Shown here: positions 46,355 to 59,162 of the stretch, piece by piece
Numbering within the stretch: position 1 is the first letter of the stretch
Layout of the letters: every line of letters begins with the position of its first letter
DNA from: Cryptomeria japonica
Taxonomy: Eukaryota; Streptophyta; Pinopsida; Cupressales; Cupressaceae
Reading direction: 5' to 3'
Assembly: GCF_030272615.1 (NCBI RefSeq)
Contig: NC_081409.1
Span: forward strand, 531,525,791 to 531,589,790
Length of the DNA stretch: 64,000 bases
The notes under the pieces: model-generated
Seen by the model: the letters and a program-made list of their open reading frames with translations, nothing else
Database searches by the model: none
What the model was told of the DNA's origin: nothing
Program-made: the position numbers and the translations under genes

Positions 46355-47788
46355 ATGATGACTAATAGTTTAAGTTCATCCAATTCTTCTAGAACTATCT
46401 TTCAAAGGGATATTCTGAGGCTTGATGGAACAAATTACACAGTATGGAAGATTCAGATGGAGACTCATCTGAGATTTCTTGGCAAGGAGATTTGGGAGAT
46501 CACAAATAATGGTGTCACACCTTATAATCCAGGATCTGGCAATCCTACTCTGACAAACCTGGACAAGAAGCTTGAGAATGATTGTAGAGCAAGAGAAGCC
46601 CTCTTGTGTGCACTTTCTGATCAACAAATAATGGGATTAATCGACAAATCATCTGGAAAGGCTATATAGAATAAGTAGGAGACTCTTAATGAAGGTGACC
46701 CTACAGTGAAGATTGCTAAAATTGATGGTTACCGAGTGAGATATGAAAACCTAAAAAATGGAAGAAGATGAAAGGATTACTGCATTCATGGAAAGGGTAA
46801 ATGAGATTGTTATGGGAATTCAATGTGATGGTGGAACTCTGAGTGAAGATGCAATTGTTTCTAAAGGCCTGAGAGCCCTACCACTGGATTACAAAATGAA
46901 GGCTACTACTATTAATGAATTGAGAACAATGGCTAATACATATGTCAACAAAGATACCTTGGTTGGGAAATTATCTTCTTTTGAGCTTGAGGAATTTGGA
47001 CCTTCTGGAGATGTGAATACTGAACCTTCTTTTCATGCATCTACATCTTAACCGGTAAGCAAGACTGGAAAGCTTTATATGCAAAGGATTTAGAATATAT
47101 GAAGAGAGAAGATGATGAGTTTGAGCAACTTGAAGCACTATTTTATAGAAGAGTACCGAAAGGACCGATAGGAAATAAGTACGAAGGAAAATCACCTTTC
47201 AAATGTTTTGCATGTAATAAGATTGGTCATTTTGCATCTAGATGTCCTAAAAGAAATTCAAGATTTGAAGAAAGAGTTAAAAGATCATTTAGGCCTAACC
47301 CTAGATATCAAAACAAATATAAGTACAATAAAAATAGAGACAAATCATGCTACATAGCGGATGAGGAAGGCATTACTGATTCAGATGATGAACCAACAAA
47401 AGACTCTACTAGTGGATCCGACAATGTGAAGGAATGGGTATTCCTAGATATCAAGGATGATGATCCGACACTGGAAGAGAATGTACCGGAAGAGAAGGCA
47501 ATTGCTGCTAAAATTGAGGACAAGGATGAATGGGTAATTGACAGTGGTTGTTCACATCATATGACTGGAGATAAAGGGAACTTTCTATCTTTGCAAGAAT
47601 TTAATGGTGGACTAGTTAGATTTGGAGATGACAAGGCATGTATGATCAAAGGAAAAGGAATTATATCATTGGATGGTAAGAACAATACTGACAATGTTTA
47701 TTATGTTGAAGGTTTGAAGCATAATATTTTGAGTGTAGGACAATTGGTAGATAAGGGATTTCAATTACAGTTCAAGGATGGAAAATGA
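46355..47788 (+). pseudogene. gag: copia-2 gag and protease
   Basis: From ATG 46355: RLDGTNYTVWKIQMETHL opens a copia Gag domain, broken by stops near 46669 and a shift near 46755. It continues with ERITAFMERVNEIVMGIQ and LRALPLDYKMKATTINEL. After another shift at about 47060 comes the CCHC knuckle CFACNKIGHFASRC (about 47204-47246) and the protease WVIDSGCSHHMTGD (about 47530-47570). The retained DSG shows the active site was intact. Expected length and order match copia-1. Confidence 0.9.
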
Positions 47789-50534
47789 AAAATCATTAAC
47801 AGATGTGGCTTGGAGATTGCAACCAGTACACAAACAAAAGGTAATATACTCTGGTGAGAAGATATGTTTGATTACACATATTGATGAGAGTTGGCTATGG
47901 TATTAAAGGCCACATCATGTGAATTTTGATTCCATTGTGAAGATCAGTTCAACTAAGGCTGTTAGGGATATACCTAAGATTATGAAGCCCTATAATCTGG
48001 TATGTAAAGAATGTCAAATGGGTAAACAGGTCAGAACCTCTTTTAGGAGTATATAAGATAAATCAAATGATGTTCTTGATCTTATTCATACTGATTTGTG
48101 TGGCCCTGCTAGAGTTACAAGTTTTCATGGTGATATATATTTCATGCTAATCATTGATGATTATTCTAGAATGATGTGGGTTAGTTTTTTGAGAGAAAAA
48201 TAGGAAGTATTTGAAAAGTTTAAATTTAAGGCTAAAGTGGAAACTAAGATAGGATTGAAGATTAAATGTTTGAGATTAGATCATGGTAGAGAATTCACAT
48301 CCGGTGAATTTAATAACTTTTGTGACAAGCATGGTATAAGAAGACAATTTTTTGCTCCCTGGACACTTGAGTAGAATGGAGTTGTAGAAAGGAAGAACAT
48401 AACTATCTTGGATGTTACTAGAAAAATGATGATGGAAGCTAATATACCTCATATCTACTGGAGAGAAGCATTGAGTACAATGATTTATACATTCAACATA
48501 GTACATATCAAAGGGGAAACCGGTAAGACACCTTATGCATTATGGTTTGGCAATACACCTAGAGTTAAGTATTTTAGAATTTTTGGTAGTAAATGTTATA
48601 TCAGGAGAGATGATACTATTGGGAAATTTGATCCTAGATGTAATGAAGGCATATTTATTGGTTATTCTAATGAAAGCAAAGCATATATATGTTATAACAA
48701 GAGATTGCAGAGAATTGTGGAGAGTGCTAATGTCAAAGTAGATGAGCTGAACATAAGTCAAATCAGAGTTTATGAGAAGGAACCAGTAGTGGAAATGATT
48801 ATATCTGAATCGATAGCACCTTTAACAGAACAAAGAGTTGAACCAGTTACCTCGGAAACATCACAGAATTCTACAGTAACTGAAGAACATGGAAGAGGAA
48901 CAAAATGTCAGAAGACTCCGATGTATGTGATAGTGAATCATTCTGAAGATCAAATCATTGAGGATAAGAGAAACTGAGTGATGACAAGAAGAAGATTGAT
49001 AACTAATGAGATATGTTTAATTTCACAAGTTGAACCGGTATCAGTAATTGAAGCATGGAAAGGTGAACATTGGTTGAAAGCTATGGAAGAAGAATTAGAT
49101 CAGATTGAGAAAAATAACACATGGACTTTGGTTCCCCGACCTAAAAATAAAAAATGTGGAATAAATTGAATGAGGATGGTCAAGTTATAAGGAATAAGGC
49201 TAGATTGGTTTGTAAAGGATATTCTCAGAAGGAAGGAATTGATTATGGAGAGACTTTTGCACTTATAGCTAGGATTGAAGCTGTAAGATTTTCTCTTGCC
49301 CATGTTGCTTATAAAAACTACAAGGCTTATCAGATGGATGTTAAATGTGCATTTTTGAATGGGGATCTTGATGAGGAAGTTTAAATTGATCAACTTGATG
49401 GCTTTTCACTATCAGATGATACAAATATGGTTTGCAAGTTAAGGAAAGCTTTATATGGATTGAAATAAGCACCTAGAGCTTGGTATGCAAGGTTGGATAA
49501 ATATCGCTTGAAGCTTGGTTTTACTAAAGGCAGTGCTGACAGTTATTTATATTATAAAATCATTGATGATGATATACTGATTGTTTAAGTATTTGTTGAT
49601 GATATTATTTTTGGAGGTGAAGATAAATTATGCAAAGAATTTTCTAAAAATATGGAGACATAATTTGAGATGTCTATGATTGGTGAGATGAAATTTTTCT
49701 TAGGTTTGCAGATTACTCAGTCTGACAAAGGTATTTTTATCTGTCAAACTAAATATGCTAAGGAATTATTGAAGAAATTTGGTATGGAAGATTCTAAACC
49801 GGTAAGTACTCCTGTGGTTACAAGTGAGAAATTGACAAGTAAAGATGTTTCTACACTGATAAATCCTACAAGATACAAATCTATGATTGGAGGTCTGCTT
49901 TATTTGACTCAGACTAGGCCTGATATTATGAATGCTGTTTGTATTGTTTAGAGTGATCCTAGAGAAAATCATGAGATGGTAGTAAAAAGGATTTTTAGAT
50001 AATTGCAAGGTACATCAGAATATGGCTTATGGTACCCTAAGGATGATAACTTAACTTTATGTGCATACACAAATGCTGATTGGGCTGGAGATGTTGATGA
50101 CTGGAAAAGTACTTCCAGTGGAGATTTCTTTCTTGGAAAGAAGTTGGTTTCATGGATCAACAAAAAACAATCATGTACTTCTTTATCTTCTGCTAAATCT
50201 GAGTATGTTGTTGCTGCTACTAACTGTACACAAGATTTATGGATGAAGCAAATGTTGAAGGATATAAAGGTGGATTGTGATGCACCGATAGTTATCCACT
50301 ATGCTAACTCTGCTTCTATTGATATATCAAAGAATCCAGATTTCATTCTAAGGCAAAGTACATATCTATCAAGTATAAATTTTTGAAGGAGAAGGTGGAA
50401 GCAAATGAAGTTAGACTGGTTTATGTGAACACTAAAGAGCAGATTGGAGATATTTTCACTAAACCATTATCCAAGGAATCATTTGAGTACATGAGAGACA
50501 GATTGGGAGTTTCTGCCCCCTCGGTAGAGACTTG
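47789..50534 (+). pseudogene. pol: copia-2 integrase, RT and RNase H
   Basis: GAG-pre-integrase remains (about 47890-48020: ESWLWY-stop-RPHHVNFDSI), integrase core (YFMLIIDDYSRMMWVSFL; NGVVERKNITILD), reverse transcriptase ([14 protein letters not shown], then a deletion removing the expected NVIGTKW block at about 49155; [32 protein letters not shown]), and RNase H (AYTNADWAGDVDDWKSTSSG). More than ten stops and at least two shifts are present. In RNase H the first catalytic position reads TNADW where copia-1 has TDVDW, an Asp-to-Asn change. The end is SAPSVET at about 50534. Confidence 0.92.
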
Positions 50535-50903
50535 ATTGATGTGGTTTGGCATCAGTCCGACATGCATTATTTGAGATACTATTCATTCCAACATTGATGT
50601 GGGATACTACTACCCAAGGGGAGTAGTCAACTTGGAGATTTAGAGGCTTATGCTTTTGCTTTGATATTTCTATCATATTTATGGCATTGATGTCAAAGGG
50701 GGAGAGATATTGATGTGAAAAAAATAAAGAAAGAAAAAGAAAAAGTCATAGGGGGAGAGATATGAAAAGTAAAAGGGAGAGATATTCAAAGCTATATGTG
50801 GGTGATTGTTGGCTGTCTTCCACATGGGGAGACTTGTTTGGCATTTCTTGGTACTTAGATATTTTTCACATCTAGTGTTGCCATCAATGGAAAAGGGGGA
50901 TAT
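50535..50903 (+). promoter_or_regulatory. copia-2 3' UTR and polypurine tract
   Basis: Non-coding tail with purine-rich repeats (AAAGAAAGAAAAAG near 50727). AAAAGGGGGATAT (50891-50903) directly precedes the 3' LTR. Confidence 0.85.
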
Positions 50904-52120
50904 TGTTGGCCATTTGGTGGAATTGATTATGTGTTGCATTGATGTTTTGTCATTGATGTCAACACTAGCTGTTTGAATGCTTTATCAACACCCTTCTAGT
51001 CCTGGTAGGTTAAGAGGTTTTTGGTTAACTTGGATCTGGTATTATCTGGTAGGCTCTGGTATAGTATGGTGATGGAATTGGCTTGTTCATGATACTTATA
51101 CTCATATTTGGTTAATTGGTTTTGGCTTGGTGATTGGATGCTATCCTGCTTGCTTAGAAGATTGGTTTTTGGTTCCGACGAGGGTTTCACTGATAGAGCT
51201 TTTGATGGAGATCTTTGATGAATTGCATAAGTGGTGTTGGTACAACTGCTAATAGAGTTTTAGGATGCTGTTGGTGATCATGTTCAAGACTTGGTGTTTG
51301 GAGATCATTGCTGAATCGTGTGGACCTATACTTGGTCCTGGTTGATCTAGGTTATGGACCGAATTTAATGTAACGTGTGGATAGGACCTATTGATGTATT
51401 TTCAGGATGTCTTATGTGTTGATATTACTTGTTTGGTCTAAGGGCATCATGGTTTGTAATTATGTAATTGGTTTATTGTTTGGTGGCTGACCTGATTGAT
51501 TATGGTCGAGGGTTTGTATAAATAAATGTAAGATCTCATTATAGATCATCGTGGTTAATGTAAGCGGTCATGGTGAAGGAATGTAATGTGCGAATAATGT
51601 AATATTATTCAGGCAGAGGAGTTGGTCGATCATTGGAGATCAAATTGAGTTTATGTAAGAGGTTTTAGTCCTCCGACATCGAGCTTAACTAGAATTGTTC
51701 TCAGGCATAGGAGATGCTATCTTTTGCAGTTCAACACTTCTTCGGATTGTAGTCTGGATTTCTATGTAGTCAGTGAGGCTCCTTTTGTGTTGAGCAATGT
51801 GCTCTAGGCTATTGGCCTTCTTGCAAGTGTAGGCCCCTTCATTGTAATTCACATACTTACTACATAAGTATTATCTGACTGTGGGTAGGCTTCCCACTGT
51901 GGTTTTTCCCTTTACTGGGTTTTCCATGTACAAATCTTGGTGTTGTATGGATGACTTTTCTTCTGTGATTATTGTTTATGCTTAATTGATTAATTGCTAT
52001 TCCGGTATTATTGTTTTGGGTTTTGGTATTAAAGTTTTAATTGCTGAATGTTCCTGTAACATATGACAACTGATTCACCCCCCCTCTCAGTTGTCTTCTG
52101 GTTATCTAAACTGTCTAACA
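50904..52120 (+). repeat. copia-2 3' LTR
   Basis: 1,217 bp, partner of 45081-46296 with many single-base differences. TATA box at 51517-51526; conserved block GTGGTTTTTCCC at 51899-51910. Confidence 0.95.
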
Positions 52121-52125
52121 TTGTT

Positions 52126-54501
52126 AGACCCTTGTGTAGGGTTGCCTTGTGGCATTGTGAGTGTTTGATAATATAATTAATTAATAATTGATTAGTATAG
52201 TTTAATAATGTTAAAATAAATTTAATATTGAGTTTAGTTATTTAATTATTATTTGGATAATTTATTATTTAGATTTAATATTTATTTGTATTGTTTGATT
52301 ATAATTTTATGAGATTTCGTTATTATTTATTTTTTGATATTTATTTTGGGGTTTGATATTTAATTGGTTATTTATTTATTTAATTATTTCATATGGTTGT
52401 GATTTTATATTTGATTGTGATAATTATTTTATATTGACTTTAGTTTATTTTATTATTAGGTTTTTGTATTTTATTTTTCCCATGAGGTTATTTGATTTAA
52501 ATGGCTTTTGATTTATTATTCCTCTGTTACTATTTGCTTAATCAATGTAATATATTTGTTACCTTCCATTTTATTCTATTGGTTGATTTCGTGGGGGTAA
52601 GTAGATAATATTATTTTATATTAACTACCTCAAAACTAAGTGGGGTAGGTATGAAATATAGTTTTTTGGAATTTTCTGATTGTCCGATATTCTTCTATAG
52701 TTTTAATTTCAAATTTATTTATTGAGCTTTCGGAGAATGTTGTGGGGTTAGCTTCTAGACTGGGTTTCTGCTATTTCAAAGATTTTGCTTGGATTTTGGA
52801 TTGGGAAAGCTTGTGGATTTGGAATTTGGATTTTGCTCTACTTCGAATTTGTCTTTACCATCACTCCTAATTCTAGGTCAGAGGATCTTAATCTCTTGCA
52901 ATTTAATTTTCAGAAAAGAAGAGTATTTCGTGTGTCTGAATTCTATTTGTGGGAATGGGAGTAGTAGTAATGTGAATGGAACGATAATAAGGAATAAAGA
53001 CATGCATACATTTATGGATTTAGAATTAGTTTGTATTTATTTCAATTGTTTTTATTGCTCTTGGAGTAATTGCCTGAGTGTTGTCGAGAACAAATTTGTA
53101 TGCAATCTGTGATTCCCTTGGTTGTTTGGATTTACTGTTTTGGGTCAATTGGTAGTGTACATTGGTTTCCCACATTTCAATATCAGTTTTTGGGGTGATT
53201 GCAATCTCTGTACATGATTTTATTTGATTGTTTTAAGTGTTTACTCTCTGAGTGTTGCCGGGAGTCTCTATGACAAATTGTAAGGGATTTGAGTTTGTGA
53301 TTCAGTTAATTGATATAGTTTTCCACTTGATCTTCATGTAATTATTGTTATTGTGTCATTCCAGATGGTTTTGGGTCCAATTTTTATGCCTTAGTGTTTT
53401 TCTTGAGTCAATCATGAGTTCAAACCTTCCGTTTCTGGGTTTTAGCTCTCTGTTTCATATGCACCATGAGAATTGTTAAATGTGCCAGTAAAAATGTCAA
53501 ATGTGTCGCAATAAGAACCACTTTATGAGTCAAATGCGCCAAACTATGTTTTGATGGTTTTTCTTTGGTGTTTTGACAATTTTGATCAGTTTTCTTGATT
53601 CTAGCTTTTTACCATAGGCATGTTGTGATGTCCTTGAGGTTCTTGGGTCTATGCATTGCCTAGATTTGGTTGTTTCATGATTATTTTGGCTCTGGTAAGC
53701 TGGTCTGTGCCTTACCATTGAGGGATAAGCTTATATGTAGTATAGTTCTAGCAAGAGGAAGAATGCCTTGTTGTTGAGGTATGAATTATGTGAGCTCCAA
53801 CGAGAGGATTGTGCCTCACTGTTGAGAATGAATTTTGTTTATGTTTGAGTAAGATGAATGTGTACCTTAATATTTCTTATTATGTTTTTGGTGGTGAAGG
53901 CTCTTTCTTTACTTTGATGGTTTGAAGATTCATATTGTACTTCAATTTGGTATCAGTGATATTGTGATTATGAACCATTTCATGTTGAGCCTTCATGATG
54001 TTATTGTGATGTCATCATGGTTTATGTTTCACCCTAAGGTCTTGGTCCATGGTTAGGGAGATGGGCTCTTGCATGTGTAGGACCGGGGTCATAAGAAATA
54101 GGCTCTAATAGGTTCCTAAAGAGGATGGTTAGGGTCTAGACCTATCATGGAATGGCATGAAGAGTTTATGTTTAATTTGCAAGTGATAACCTTGATAATT
54201 TGATTAGTGGGTTGGGTAACTAGGATTCACTTAATCAAGATAATAAATAGTTATTGTGGCCCCACCTCATAGCCCTTGAGGAGAGACTTGGGATGAGCTT
54301 GGGAATAAAGTTGTGATGGTTAGACAAACTCCCTTGATTGCTCATAGGTTGAGACTGCTCCACATGTCTATCGGGGTGTGGCTTGGCCCCTTCTTTGTGA
54401 GGATAGCATGTGATGACACTCTTTCCCTACATGTGTCCATGATCCTTATGCCTTGATTTATTTGGTACACCTCTGAGAGTTTATTGATTTATGATTAGCC
54501 T
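52126..54501. other. No recognised gene; very AT-rich start
   Basis: This continues the sequence interrupted by copia-2. 52150-52470 is extremely AT-rich (TTTAATT words). Two related lines with AAGAGGAAGAATGCCTTGTTG (53751 onward) and GAGAGGATTGTGCCTCACTG (53802 onward) suggest a diverged direct repeat of about 50 bp. No protein family is recognisable. Confidence 0.5.
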
Positions 54502-54508
54502 TGTGATG

Positions 54509-56173
54509 TGGGTAAGTGCACCAAGATGGTGAACAAAAAGGGGGGTATAAGTGGCCTTTTTTTTTTTTTCTTTTCTGAAAAATAAGTAAACTTGAACTTC
54601 AAAGATATATTTGAAGGTCATGCACTAAAAACTAGGAGTTGAGAAAAGAATAAAAATTGTAGTGCTTTGAATATAGTTTCTAAAATACTAAAGTTTTTAA
54701 AAATTAGATAAGATTAAGAGGGTCAAACCTCTCGCGCACGAAAAATTGTTCCTGATTTTTCAGAAAAACATAACATAGCTGTTTTCGTGCGCTACACAAA
54801 ATATATAGTTAGATTTAGTATTTTTCAAAACCCTTTAGTAGGATGATAGGTAAGAGTGAGATCTAGAAGTTTTTTATTTTTTTTAATTTTCCACTGAGTA
54901 TTTTTTTTATGAGTTTTTGAATTGACCACATCTTGAAAATTTGGTACCTATTCGTGCGCTGGGCATAACTTGCATCAAAATAATCAAAAATACAAAATTC
55001 TTTTTTTAAAAGTGTATAGAATCTAGTGTAGAAAAAAAATATGTAATTTATTTTGAATTTGGTCAAGTATATCAAAAGTTATTAAAAAAATGGTAGACAC
55101 ATGTCTGTGAGGACTGTCAAGGCACTGGTAAAGAAAATTAAAGTTTACTATGCTAATGTTGTCCAGAAATAGAAAAAATTTTATGGTTAGAAAAACTGAG
55201 AAGATGTGTGAGATTATGGTTGTAATTTTAGAGATACCCACTTGATCATTTGTAAACCTAATGACGACGAAGTCGAGAAATAATGTTGGAAGATGAAAAA
55301 ATGTGTAAAGGGACAAAAATGGGGGGAAAATGGGCTTGCAAGCCTTAGGGCCATTTTCCAACCCTCTTACCAAGCCAGAACCCATACAGGTTTTGAAAAA
55401 CAAAAATTAGTATTTACAGTTCTCCATAACCCACATGGGTTTTGAAAAACAAAAAGTACTATTCACAGTTCTACATAACCCATATGGGTTATGTAGAACT
55501 AAAACCATTATTTTGTGTTTCATAAAACTCGTACGGGTTATGAAGACATAATAATGTATGCTTGTAAACTTAGAATTTACTACACATATGTATAAACATA
55601 CATATATAATATGTGTTTATGTATGTATATATGCATATCTATACTTATATATACATATATTTATATAGATATATGTATATATGTTTGTATACATGCACGT
55701 CTTTCTTCTTTTCCTCTCTCTATCTCTTCTCTTCCTTCCCCATCACTATCTCTGTCTATTCTGAGCCCTAATTATCCTCCTCGAGTTCTATCTCATCTGT
55801 CTCCCCCTCACACTTCTCTCTCTGTCAAGTCTCTCACCCTTTTCTTCTTCTCTTTCTCTCTACCTCATGTCTCTCACCCTATCCTCCTTCTCCTACTCTC
55901 TCTCTCTCTCTCATTATCCTATCCTATTATCACCCTCTCCCCCTTCTCTCTCTTTCTCTACCCCTCCCTCTCCCTCTCCCTCTCCCTCTCATTATCTTAT
56001 CCTATTCTCTCTCTCCCCCTTTATCTCCCTCCCCCTCTCCTTATCCTATTATCTCCCTCTCTTCCCATCTCCTATTCTCTCTCTTAACCTCTACTCTCTC
56101 TCTCTCTAACTCCCTCTCCCTCTCCCTCTCATTATCTTATTCTATTCTCTCTCCCCCTCCCCCTCTATTGACC

Positions 56174-56211
<38 letters not shown>

Positions 56212-56501
56212 CCCCTCTCCTTATCCTATTATCTCCCTCTCTTCCCATCTCCTATTCTCTCTCTTACCCCCTACTCTCTCTCTCTCTCTCTCTAACTCTC
56301 TCTCCCTCCCCCTCTCGTTATCTTATCCTATTCTCTCTCTCCCCCTCCCCCTCTCTCTCTCTCCCTCTCCCCCTCTCTCTCTATCCTATTCTCCCCATCT
56401 CCACCCTCCCTCTACCTCTCTACCTCTCTCCCAATCTGCCTCTCTCTCTCTCCCCCTCTCTCCCCCTCTCCTTACCCTATTCTCTCCCTCTTCCTATCTC
56501 C

Positions 56502-56544
<43 letters not shown>

Positions 56545-57104
56545 CAATCTCCCTCTCTCTCTCTCCCTCTCCCTCTCCCCCTCTCCCCCTCTCCTTTTCC
56601 CCATCTCCATCTCTCTCTCTCCCTCTCCCCCTCTCCTTTTCCCAATCTCCCTCTCTCTTCCTCTCCCCTCTCTCTCTCTCTCTTCATATCCCCTTCTCTA
56701 TCTCTCTCTAACTCTCTGTCCCTCCCCCTCTCCTTATCCTATTCTATCCCTCTCTTCCTACCCCCTACTCTCTCTCTCTCTCTTCCTCTCCCTCTCTTAA
56801 TTCTATTCTCACCCCCCTCTCTCTCCCCACTTCCTATTTTGTTCCTAGTTCTACATAACCCTACGGGTTATGCAGAACTAAGGCCAAAACTTCTAGTTCT
56901 GCATAACCTGCAAGTTTCTAAAAAATATAATGTTCCTCAAAACCCGTACGATTTTTGAGGAACTTTTTTTTTTAATTGTTTTGGCTAGGCTTGGTGTTAC
57001 CAAGCCTAGCATGTTTATGAATTTCCAGAACATGCACAGGTTATGAATTTTTTTTTTTTTGCATGTGGCCACTTTTTTGTTCACCATCTTGGTCCACTTA
57101 CCCA
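54509..57104. mobile_element. Foldback-like element with terminal inverted repeats
   Basis: The ends are inverted copies: TGGGTAAGTG, one varying base, then ACCAAGATGGTGAACAAAAA (about 32 bases, one mismatch), with GTGGCC following after a small gap on both sides. Flanks are TGTGATG (54502-54508) and TGTGATT (57105-57111), a likely duplication of 6-7 bp. Inside the ends are T-runs and a set of palindromes: a perfect 34-bp palindrome at 55467-55500, a near copy at 56847-56879, an 11-bp-arm hairpin at 56932-56963 and a 12-bp-arm hairpin at 56984-57010. A 48-bp direct repeat lies at 55389-55484. There is no transposase. The centre is a CT-rich tract. It is probably a non-autonomous DNA element; the superfamily is not clear. 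Confidence 0.8.
55690..56835 (+). repeat. CT-rich polypyrimidine tract
   Basis: About 1.15 kb of (CT)n, CCCTCT and CTCCCC units with occasional TTATCCTATT words repeated at intervals (for example near 55915, 55990, 56042, 56130, 56222). The strand asymmetry is nearly complete. It forms the core of the foldback-like element. Such purine/pyrimidine tracts can form triplex DNA. The long frames inside are repeat translations. Confidence 0.95.
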
Positions 57105-57111
57105 TGTGATT

Positions 57112-59045
57112 TTACTCATTTCTATTTGGTTGTTTATCTGTTGTGGATGTCATGTTGAGTCCCCTGGTTGTTAGGTGTCAGCCTAGGTTTAGAGTGTTAG
57201 TTGGAACCTTGTGTCATCTCCTAGCATGTGGGGTGGTTCCTTATTGGTTCCACATGATCGAGTGGTTTGATGCCTTCTTCCATTGGGATGTTCTTCTTGG
57301 ATGCTAGCGTGCGTGGGTGGATTTATATCTTATCTTCATGTGGATGGATCTTTGGAACATTTCCTATGTAATTGTAAAAGGAAGATTATGTATTTTGCAT
57401 CTTGAGAGCATATGTGATAGGTCTTGTAGTAATTTGAGATCCTGATGAGTTGTAATAGATTATGATGGTTGAAATTGGATATTAATTATGTATGTAATTA
57501 TAGATTGGAAAGGAAATCAATGAATGAGAATTGTTAATGGATTATATTATGTGCATCTATGGTTGTGATGAAAGTGTTAAGTGATTATGTTGATAATAGA
57601 AAGTATGTTTCTGATGGAAATCTTTAGATTATGGATAAGAATGAGTAGCTTGTAGGTTATATGGTTATTATTAATGGAAATGAATTATATATGCATTAGG
57701 TGATACTTAATGTGGAAACAAGATGACATTATAATGATAGATGACTTTAAGGGACTAGGAACATTTGATTGGTGCTTAAAAATTAATTTAAAGAGTTAAT
57801 GGGAATAAGCTGGGCTAAAAATTGATGGTTAATGATTCACATAAGTATGATAGTGATTGATTGGGAAATGAACGTAAATATTGTAATGGATAATAATGGT
57901 ATCATGGTATATGGATGTGTTTATGCTAGTTAAGTAAAGGCATTGAGATACCCTAGGGAATGATGGTTAGTGAGATGTATTGTTATTTTGCTTGAGGGTT
58001 ATGTTGTTAAGAATATGGCCATGTTTAAGATATATATGCATTTATGTAATGTTATGATGATGCATATGTGAAATTTGTAGTATGCCATATTGCATTAGTA
58101 GATGTTTTTAATTTTTTTTTTTAATCTCCATTCGTTAGTTATATTAGTTATTTTCTCTAGGGTATTTTGACGGTCATTACACTTAGATTCATTTTAAAGA
58201 ACCAATTCCAAATTTTCCTAATCCCAATCACTTATTGATGTAGGAGCATCCCCGGTTAATGAGAAATCTTGGATCAACCAAAAATATTTGTTTTCAGTTA
58301 TGTTTCTGTTCAGTTCTATGTTGCAACTTTTGTGTTTCTTTCAACATTCTTAGGTAGTTGTTCATTTTCCATTGTGGATCACATTTTTGGCTTCCAGACT
58401 TGTTCTCATTCCTTGTTCTATATTTTTAGTTCATTTGGACCCTTTTTCAGCAAGTTTTTGCTTTCAGAATGTCTATTTCTTGGTACCCAAAATAGTTTGA
58501 GCTTAGCAGATAATTGGAGATTTCTTCTCTTACGAAGAGTTTTCTTGGCTTGCAGATATAATTGGAACCACACACGATGTTCCCAAACCCTTGGTCGACC
58601 TTCCTTTATGGGCCACACTTAATTTTTATCCTTGGCATATGAGATCTTGACACTTTGGGTCCAACCTGTTGTACACGTTCCATTTTCCTGTCTTGGAGAA
58701 TGTCATCTTTTGTGGATGACCCAGATGTGTTCAGAATGCTATATATATTGTTGTATTTGATTCTTTGGGGGATAGCAAAGAGATATGATGATATCTATTC
58801 ATGATATATAATTAGAACACCTCTTGGAGGTCCAGATGGATTGTAATTTGGAATTTATTCTATAACTATGCCTGTAAGCCTGCATGTTTACCCACATGAT
58901 GTTGACTAATTTATGATGAATCCATGATATTGCGGATGTCTGATCTTGCATATTCTCTATTCTATGTTGGTATTTCTATGGTGTTACTCTTGCTGCATGA
59001 TATGGATTGTTATCCTCAAGGACCCTTTGGACCATGGCTACATCA
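57112..59045 (+). repeat. Probable gypsy 5' LTR (3' portion)
   Basis: There is no gene here. The stretch ends GGCTACATCA two bases before a tRNA-iMet primer site (59048-59059), so its end is very probably the 3' boundary of a 5' LTR on the plus strand. The LTR start was not found; it may lie upstream of the foldback-like element or even upstream of copia-2. Confidence 0.6.
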
Positions 59046-59047
59046 GA

Positions 59048-59059
59048 TGGTATCAGAGC
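59048..59059 (+). promoter_or_regulatory. Primer-binding site (tRNA-iMet) of a truncated element
   Basis: TGGTATCAGAGC followed by TGGTCGCAAACC, the usual start of a plant gypsy leader. The leader runs only about 115 bases before copia-3 begins. Confidence 0.85.
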
Positions 59060-59162
59060 TGGTCGCAAACCTTGAGGCATTATTTTGGGTGAATAGATCA
59101 CTGATTTGAGGCAATCTACAAGAATGTTCAATAGATTGTTATTATGAGGATCCAGTAACTGC

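Larger units (their letters stand above)
45081..52120 (+). mobile_element. Ty1/copia element copia-2
   Basis: 7,040 bp from TGTTGGCCAT to CTGTCTAACA with a perfect TTGTT duplication (45076-45080 and 52121-52125). It has two LTRs of about 1.22 kb, a tRNA-iMet primer site, gag, protease, integrase, reverse transcriptase and RNase H in copia order, and a purine tract. Many stops, several frame shifts and a short deletion in the reverse transcriptase start show that it is dead. Its LTRs are visibly more different from each other than those of copia-1, so it inserted earlier. It has no internal nested insertion. Confidence 0.95.

Noticed and set aside
52789-53112. Plus-strand frame of 107 codons
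   Set aside because: Its composition resembles the surrounding non-coding sequence, with no domain, no conserved motif and no supporting context.
55611-56800. Frames of 158 and 210 codons rich in Ser, Leu and Pro
   Set aside because: They translate the CT-rich tract and have no non-repetitive content.
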